DNA of 64,000 nucleotides from contig JASANE010018604.1 in NCBI GenBank assembly GCA_030248225.1, positions 62,001 to 126,000 of the forward strand, written 5' to 3'. Origin of the DNA: Trileptium ribeirensis (Eukaryota > Nematoda > Enoplea > Enoplida > Thoracostomopsidae). Below, piece by piece: positions 1 to 64,000 of the stretch (its first letter is position 1; every line of letters starts with the position of its first letter). The position numbers and the translations under genes were made by a program. The notes under the pieces are model-generated. The model worked only from the letters and a program-made list of their open reading frames with translations, ran no database searches and had not been told where the DNA came from.

Positions 1-1308
1 TTTGAATCGAGTAGTCCAGCTGAGCCGAATAGTACCAAAATTTCCCTGTATTTTCAACATTGATTAAATTATACCTGGGGTATTCAAAGAATGATCCGAC
101 AAACCTGCTGTCCAATGTTGTAACGCAGATCTACGTCTCTAGGATTATATGATTTACGACAAAAAACATCGCAGTATAGTGTCGCACATTATCAGTTTAA
201 CGCAAGATTCTCATTGGTTATTTACGCGCATCCACATCCACTACGTACTCTTTGGAAGCTGTAAATGCTCCAGAGCACCAACTTGCTGATGCTGGCATGA
301 CAGTTAGTTGCTGAAAATAGGTACAGTCGTGACACCATCTGCAAATTAATACAAATGTCACGGCAACATCTACGAATTGGCGAAGGGGGATGAGACGTCT
401 ACTAACTGATGCACCTAGCATGACAGCATCTACAAAATGAAGCAGTCGGCGCGATAATCTCAACTATTCCTGGCATTTTCAGAGCGGTAGCTTTTATGTA
501 CACTGTAAAAACGCTGAGTTAAATTTGACTAAATTAAACTAGTGCTTTCCGGAGTCAGAATATTAGTCAAGTTACGCTCAGTGTGAGCCTCTGTAACTCA
601 TACTCTGTCAAGGGGCTCATACTGAGCCAAAATTTGTTCATTCGTTGAGTTAAGCAATGTCTTGTCTAAACTATTTCTTGTCAAGGTATTCAAAAGACAG
701 TCAGACTATATCCTATCAGGTACGTCCATAGTACTTTTCTCTTGTACGGCATACGCATAAACTTACAGTGGGTTTTACGAAGTATGTATATGGCATACAC
801 AAAAACCAGTGCTACAATTATTTTCAAAAAAATGAAGATTTACTACATGGATTTCTTTTGCCAAAACACAAGGAAAATTTATTGAATATAATAAGGTTTG
901 ATGTTGTCATCGATGGATCAACAGACTTGGATTTTCCGCAGTAAAAGTGCTTTTCCGTACGGACGAAAATTACCAAAAGTACATCGCATTGTGTACGAGC
1001 AGACGCGAGTCGGCTCAAGCTTTTTTGGCGAAGGTCGGTTCTGCTCCAGACATAGTCGGCGCAGATAGGCTCGGAGGTCGAAAATTTAGGTCCGGCTTGG
1101 CTCCAAAGAAATTGATATCGACCCGGCTTGTGCTCAAGCCTAGTGGAGCACCGAGCGGAAATTCTCACCTCTACTATATATTCTACTTTCGGTAGAGTAC
1201 ACAGTTGCACCAAAATTCAAACTCTGTTTGAAAATACGATTGATAAAAGAAATTTATAAACAAAATTGAAATTATAGCTCTCCATTTGCCTTTATACAAA
1301 CTTGACGA
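1..1308. other. 3' flank of DHX16, no gene seen
   Basis: AT-rich sequence with only short, overlapping open frames on both strands and no conserved wording. I see no coding exon, tRNA or clear repeat here. Confidence 0.4.
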
Positions 1309-1316
1309 GTAGGCTC

Positions 1317-2016
1317 CAGGGTGCTCATGGAGATGGAGATCTCCATGGAGATGGAGCGGAGTGGAGATCATTTATTTTAGCTGAGATCTCCACTCCACCG
1401 TGGAGATAATTTAACACAAACCGATGACGTAATCATAACCTACGAGTTTAAGGTTATTGGATATTGGACCATTTATCCAAACAAGGAGCTGGATTCGTGG
1501 GAAGCATCATTAACGAAATGGATGAGGAAATAACCGCAGCGTATAAAATGCGACCGAGTCTACCGTACAAAAGCGACAATTAAAGGTAAGCCAGAGAGTT
1601 TTTGTATCTGGCTTTAGAAGAAGTGTACGACACAGAGAGATAATGTATCTGGTCAGGCTATTTTGCATGAGAGCATTGATCATGCATAAAAGTTAGAGAG
1701 ATCTTGAATCTAGCCCCAGTGCATTTCCAAGCACTAAAGAGCTGTTGTATTTAGCAGGAAGCTTGGGGCCCGCGGCTGCCCTCTGCTCAGCTATCGGGCG
1801 CGGCTCCTATGGCGATGGGGTATATAGTGGGCATGCCCACCGTGGACCATAGCAGAGACAAATCTGCACATCGACAGCTATAACTCCTCTATTTATTGAT
1901 AACTCTAGGGTTGTACAATGTGTGAGATGCAATAACTTCCAATTGCGGTATCCACGAATGTTTCATGGAGACGGAGATGGCGTGGAGACTAGATTTTCAT
2001 CTCCATGCGTACCCTG
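1317..2016. mobile_element. hAT-like non-autonomous DNA transposon (GGAGAT-rich ends), 700 bp
   Basis: Terminal inverted repeats begin CAGGGTGCTCATGGAGATG (left) and, reverse-complemented, CAGGGTACGCATGGAGATG (right). They are flanked by a perfect 8-bp target duplication GTAGGCTC at 1309-1316 and 2017-2024. Subterminal regions carry repeated GGAGAT/ATCTCC motifs, the arrangement expected for transposase binding sites. No transposase frame is seen. An 8-bp duplication with CAGGG termini is typical of hAT. Confidence 0.85.
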
Positions 2017-2069
2017 GTAGGCTCGCATGTAAGACTGGGCCAAAAAACCTGGCAGGCGTAAACATAGTG

Positions 2070-2290
2070 CAGACCACACCGTTGTCGATATACTAAGCCA
2101 AGCTAAGGTCTTTAAATGAGAAATACACTAAGCCTAAGTGCGTGGCTGCCGCTTCCCCCTCTCCTCTAAGCTATTCGTTTTTTCTAACGTTATAACGCAA
2201 CGCCCGTCAGGGTACTTAGGCTTGAGACTTTAATAGACACGCAGCTACCCGATAGTTTGTTTTCCAGTTGAACCCAACCGTCTGCTTTGA
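2070..2290. repeat. Dispersed repeat with CTAAGC/AAGGTC motifs
   Basis: Contains TCGATATACTAAGCCAAGCT and a CCGCTTCCCCCTCTCC tract, and resembles, partly inverted, sequences at 32.19-32.33 kb and 55.94-56.06 kb. Boundaries are uncertain. Confidence 0.4.
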
Positions 2291-2714
2291 TGTTTTGACT
2301 ATATAAAATCAGGAATGTATGCCTGTCGAACGCTCAAATTTCGGAAAATAAGAGATTTACCGGTGTTGACATGCACAGCTGCAGATAAGGTGCCGGAGTT
2401 TATTAACTAAAAATGATAAGCTAGAATTACTGGTTTTGAATATTTTGTTCTACAGGTATCAATGTTAGGTTGTTATCGGTCTGACAAACCTGCAGCTGTG
2501 CTTTAACACGCGCAGCCACCGTGTGTCCAAAACAGCTGTGATATGAGCAGCTGCGCGAGTTTCAGCCAAAGGAGCGTGGAAAGAAACGAAGAGTCACAGC
2601 AACCACAAGTGTCTGATAATCTATAGGATGCACAAAACACTTTTTTTCTCAGACGTAATATTAAGGGCCGCAGCGACATTGGTTGCGCAGGATGAGTATC
2701 GTGTGCAACCGTGG

Positions 2715-2960
2715 TAGGGTGGCAACCGGATTACTAAACATGGATTCAACAGCCAGAACTAGCCAACTCTTCATGGTTCAAGAGCGCCGGACAGACGAAT
2801 TACTTAACATCGATTCAACACGCAAAACTAGTCAGTCTTGCAAACTCGTCATTGTCCCAAAAGGGGAGGGCAAACGAATTGCTTAAAACCGATTCAACAC
2901 ACATAACTAGCAGGTCCTGCAAAATCTCCATGTTCCCAAGAGCGCCGGACAATCTGTTAA
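2715..2960 (+). repeat. Degenerate minisatellite, three copies of about 70-85 bp
   Basis: Three successive copies of a unit carrying 'GATTCAACA...ACTAG', 'CAA(A)CTC.TCAT' and 'AGAGCGCCGGACA' (last two phrases variably kept). It is in the 3' flank of DHX16. A short open frame across it is a by-product. Confidence 0.6.
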
Positions 2961-3594
2961 TTCCTGGTAAGCAGATAGGTGCATCATGTTCGACGTGATA
3001 TACTACAATGAAGTCTGCACAAAAAAGGTTTTATCACAAAACTGCAAATAAAATTCAATCGGATTCTATGATGACCAGGAGTTTTCCTTCTTTGTAACGA
3101 CAGAATAAACTTTTTAACTTCCTATTCCGGAAAGATTATAAACTCAAAGCTTGTGTTATTAAGCTGTGGAAAGTCAGGTTAAAAAGTCAACATGTTCATC
3201 TATGGATTCTCCACTGGAATACTATCGAGTAATATTAACGTATTTTAACATAGCTTTATAGCATTGCTCCTGCGGAGGTATAATTATTAAAAAAATGATT
3301 TGCGGGCAAACAAATAACAAGCAGGGTTTATTGCGACGAGAATTGTACGTTGTATAGTTCAATTGGGAATTTTACCTACCCATGATTGAGTGAAGACTTT
3401 GATAATTACAGTTTATTCATACAACAAATGCAATCATAGATGTATTCCACAGTTTATTTTACACAAACACCATGACTAAAACAATGGCATGTATAAACGT
3501 CAAATTTTTCCGTATTTTTTACTGTTTTCCACGAATCGGAGTAGCATAAACGTAAAATTCTCCACGGATAATGTTTTGCTGCAGCTATTTTGAA

Positions 3595-3600
3595 TTTATT
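3595..3600 (-). terminator. Candidate polyadenylation signal of DHX16
   Basis: AATAAA on the minus strand, about 150 bases past the TAA stop at 3751. Position and sequence fit a metazoan polyadenylation signal. In AT-rich DNA the hexamer is common by chance, so the position is the main support. Confidence 0.5.
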
Positions 3601-3750
3601 TATCGGCAGTAAGTTATCAGAGACAAAACTTCTTCTCAGCCTTTAATTGTCGCCATCCTTCATATTTTGTTTCATTGCCTGACAAATCGTCGCCACAACG
3701 CTTGCCTGTGAATTGAGCCTCACAACCAAAGTTGTTCAATAATTTCGTGC

Positions 3751-61684
<57,934 letters not shown>

Positions 61685-62275
61685 CTAAAGAGGAATATTT
61701 TACAGATAATACATTTAAGATTATTAAAGCTAATGAATAGAATTGAATTCGATCGATGATAGCAAATACTGGAAATAAACGATTCACAGTCTTAATTATA
61801 AAGGCCTTAAACTTATGACGAAACAGATGGACACTAATGAGACACACAGTAGTGTATTATAGTATGACAAAGTAGAGTTGATGTTCACAACATTTGAAAA
61901 ATTTAGGTTACTAGACAATACGCTTTTAGCCCACCCCGCATTGTCTGACTGGAATGCTCGGCTGTATTGTCATCTGTACTCATTTCCAGTCGTTTCGAAA
62001 TACCCCAAAACGATTGTATTGCATTTTGAAAAGCGTATTATCTCTATCACATTTCATGAATATGTGCAGTAACGATGGCAATTCATTAAAGAAAACTTGG
62101 TTTAAAAGGATGACCCAAACAATTAGTTTGCAATTTTCAGAAGTACTTAGAAACGGCAGAAATTCAACGGTCCCAGCGAAATATCTAGTATTTACTACAC
62201 TGTGTATTCTGGTTTGGTTAAACAAAATATGCCGGACACACCACAATACACTGAATTTCCCAACCTGCGTCGAAC
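61685..62275. other. Region upstream of DHX16 exon A, no first exon found
   Basis: I read the minus strand in all frames for a short exon encoding the DHX16 N-terminus and found none. The open frames at 61878-62072, 61954-62292 and 61980-62360 overlap each other and look random. Confidence 0.4.
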
Positions 62276-62561
62276 ATGCCAGAGGGAACTGAAGTATCGA
62301 ACTGGGGCCATCTAGAGTACGACGAATTCCGTTTACCTCATTATGACCTTGACACCCCAACTCAACTGGAGGGACTAGAAAAATGGGTAAATGCTATAAA
62401 TAGTTGGTTTAATGTATACATATCGCATATTAATTTTTGGCTACACTAAACAAATTCATACAGATTCAATTCTGCAGAGAGGAATTGACCAATTTTAGCC
62501 ATGCAGTAAACTCGTTGGCTGATAACGTCGGGGGAATGAACAGGAGAGAAATTAAAGATAA
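62276..62561 (+). CDS. 5' part of an unrecognised plus-strand gene, two exons, continues beyond the window
   Basis: Exon 62276-62386 (37 codons from ATG, MPEGTEVSNWGHLEYDEFRL then PHYDLDTPTQLEGLEKW) has donor TGG/GTAAAT. A 77-bp intron with acceptor ATTCATACAG follows, then exon 62464-62561 (IQFCREELTNFSHAVNSLAD, NVGGMNRREIKD) with donor GATAA/GTTAGT. An in-frame TGA lies about 20 bases before the ATG, which supports this start. The frame closes at TGA just after the second donor. No family recognised. The next exon would lie beyond the transposon at 62615-63790. Confidence 0.5.
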
Positions 62562-62614
62562 GTTAGTGTGATTAAACTGTGGGCACCTGAAAAAAGTCCA
62601 AAATACCTGCCTGC

Positions 62615-63790
62615 CAGGGAATAACCGGAATCGAAATTTACCGGAATCGGAATCAGCAACCGGAACCGTCCATTTAAACCGGATCCGGAACCTGGTCTTC
62701 GAAATTTATATATAGTAAAACAGATAATGGAAGAAATGAAGGTATAGTGGATTTAAAAAGCATTAAAAATAACTTTTACATTAAACTTAATGTATTGCGA
62801 TGGTATTATTGCCTTTCTGAAACTTTAAAGAGACCGAGGAAGCTAATAATGTTTATTTATCGATCAAATGTGTCGGTTTTGGACATTCAGAGCAAAAAAT
62901 GTCTTCCAGTTCCACTATACACCATTGCGTATACTGCGTCAAATCGAATGTGCTTACAAAGCTTGGAGCGTAGAATACACACTTTCGCTCTGTCTCCAGT
63001 CGCACCCCTTTAGTACACATACGTTTGTTGCATGTTCTTCTGTAGGAAACTTGAAATTATTGGTTTATATGATTCTAAGAGAAAATAATAGATAGAAGGT
63101 AATTTTCTGATCACTGGTCAGAGACACTGTTTAGGCTAGCATTGGACAAACAGTGCCCGTCAGTTAGATCATAATGATGATAACTTTCTAATCAGAATGC
63201 TATAAATGAGACACACTGTGATGCTGCTCGCACAGTTTCAATAAATACAGTTCATTGCCAAGAAAACAGTTTCTAGCTGCGTTACAGATAACGTTGGTTT
63301 ACTTCAATTTAGACTGATTTACAAAGTTTACAAGCGCACTGGCGGGTGCTTGACGCAATTTATGTTAGCCAAGCATATCCTAAGTACTTCTGCGTAAACC
63401 ATACTCTGTTACCGAGTTGGACCGGTTTAATTCAAACGTATCGCACAGACTTCTGGATGTGTAAAATAGCTGCTACAAGCATCGACCTGGCTTTGATTTA
63501 ACAAACTCCTGCAGGTTATTATGAAAATTCCTGCTCAAATTATGTGCCCTACTTACGTTTCACACGGCAAATTGGTTAGTTAATCTTTTCTTTTGCCTGG
63601 TCGTATTGGAGCTTGATCATTGTATAATATATATTACATATGTTTGGATTACAGGATGAAGCAAAAAACGTGGAAATTTTCAAACAAAATATTTAAACCG
63701 GAATTCCGGTTCCGGTGTGATTTTTGCCCTTTGCCGGAACCGCAACCGGAACACGATTTTCGCCGGAACCGGAATTCCGGTTACTCCCTG
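62615..63790 (+). mobile_element. CCGGAA hAT-like MITE, copy D (1176 bp)
   Basis: Starts CAGGGAATAACCGGAATCG and ends GGAATTCCGGTTACTCCCTG. Flanked by CTGCCTGC (62607-62614) and CTGCCTGG (63791-63798), 7 of 8 matching. Near full-length and closely similar to copy B throughout. Confidence 0.9.
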
Positions 63791-63798
63791 CTGCCTGG

Positions 63799-64000
63799 AG
63801 ATCCCAGCGCAGTTATGGACAAATAATAATTGCAAATGAATAGTTCCTAAGTTTCCGCGAACGGTTCTCGAAATATCTGATTTTATTACTGTGCTCAACT
63901 GCATAAAATAGGAATATATCTAGTCAATATTTTAAGGGAACATGCTCCACTTTTGTAGCCACACTACATGGCTGAAGTTCAGTTTTATCGTAAATAGTGC
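63799..64000. other. Window end, nothing recognised
   Basis: Short AT-rich stretch without coding or repeat signal that I can support. Confidence 0.4.

Noticed and set aside
61685..62360. First exon of DHX16
   Set aside because: No minus-strand frame here resembles the family N-terminus or ends with a donor in phase 0 to join 61684.

Overview
This is a window of metazoan nuclear DNA: AT-rich, intron-rich and repeat-dense. Every gene call rests on joined exons with GT-AG boundaries, consistent reading phase and (for one gene) a clear protein family. The protein wording and nematode-like features (a U/T-rich acceptor with almost no 5' leader, a MOG-4-like sequence) suggest an invertebrate, perhaps a nematode with a TE-bloated genome. 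That placement is inference.

The backbone is one minus-strand gene crossing almost the whole window: the spliceosomal DEAH-box ATPase DHX16 (Prp2/MOG-4 orthologue). I could join 18 exons, from 61684 down to the stop at 3751, into 2985 coding bases (994 aa). All 17 introns are GT-AG and all phases match. Only about the first 65-75 residues are missing; their exon or exons appear to lie beyond 64000. Introns run from 0.39 kb to 23.2 kb, so 3 kb of coding sequence is spread over about 58 kb.

Inside the 23.2-kb intron (31296-54513), on the opposite strand, is a second gene that I do not recognise. Five phase-compatible exons (36618-51021, +) give a 411-residue, basic, Ser/Thr/Ala-rich, probably disordered protein. 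A third, partial plus-strand gene starts at 62276, has a 77-bp intron and runs out of the window.

Nearly everything else is repeat. I see four copies of a hAT-like non-autonomous transposon with CCGGAA-rich ends and 8-bp target duplications (4823, 40106, 45348, 62615). A different hAT-like element lies at 1317-2016. A 246-bp inverted-repeat element at 29370 has its empty site visible in a paralogous repeat at 53.4 kb. Larger composite repeats have GAAACGGAGCGAGCG-type ends and tandem 160-180 bp cores. There are also satellite-with-tail arrays, palindromic TCGCTCGC MITEs, two tRNA-derived SINE-like units, a dead 3' piece of a LINE reverse transcriptase (58893-59537), and several minisatellites.

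No rRNA, no intact tRNA gene, no CRISPR and no bacterial-type operon is present. The most interesting biology is architectural: a highly conserved splicing helicase whose introns host an antisense nested gene and a layered record of transposon insertions.
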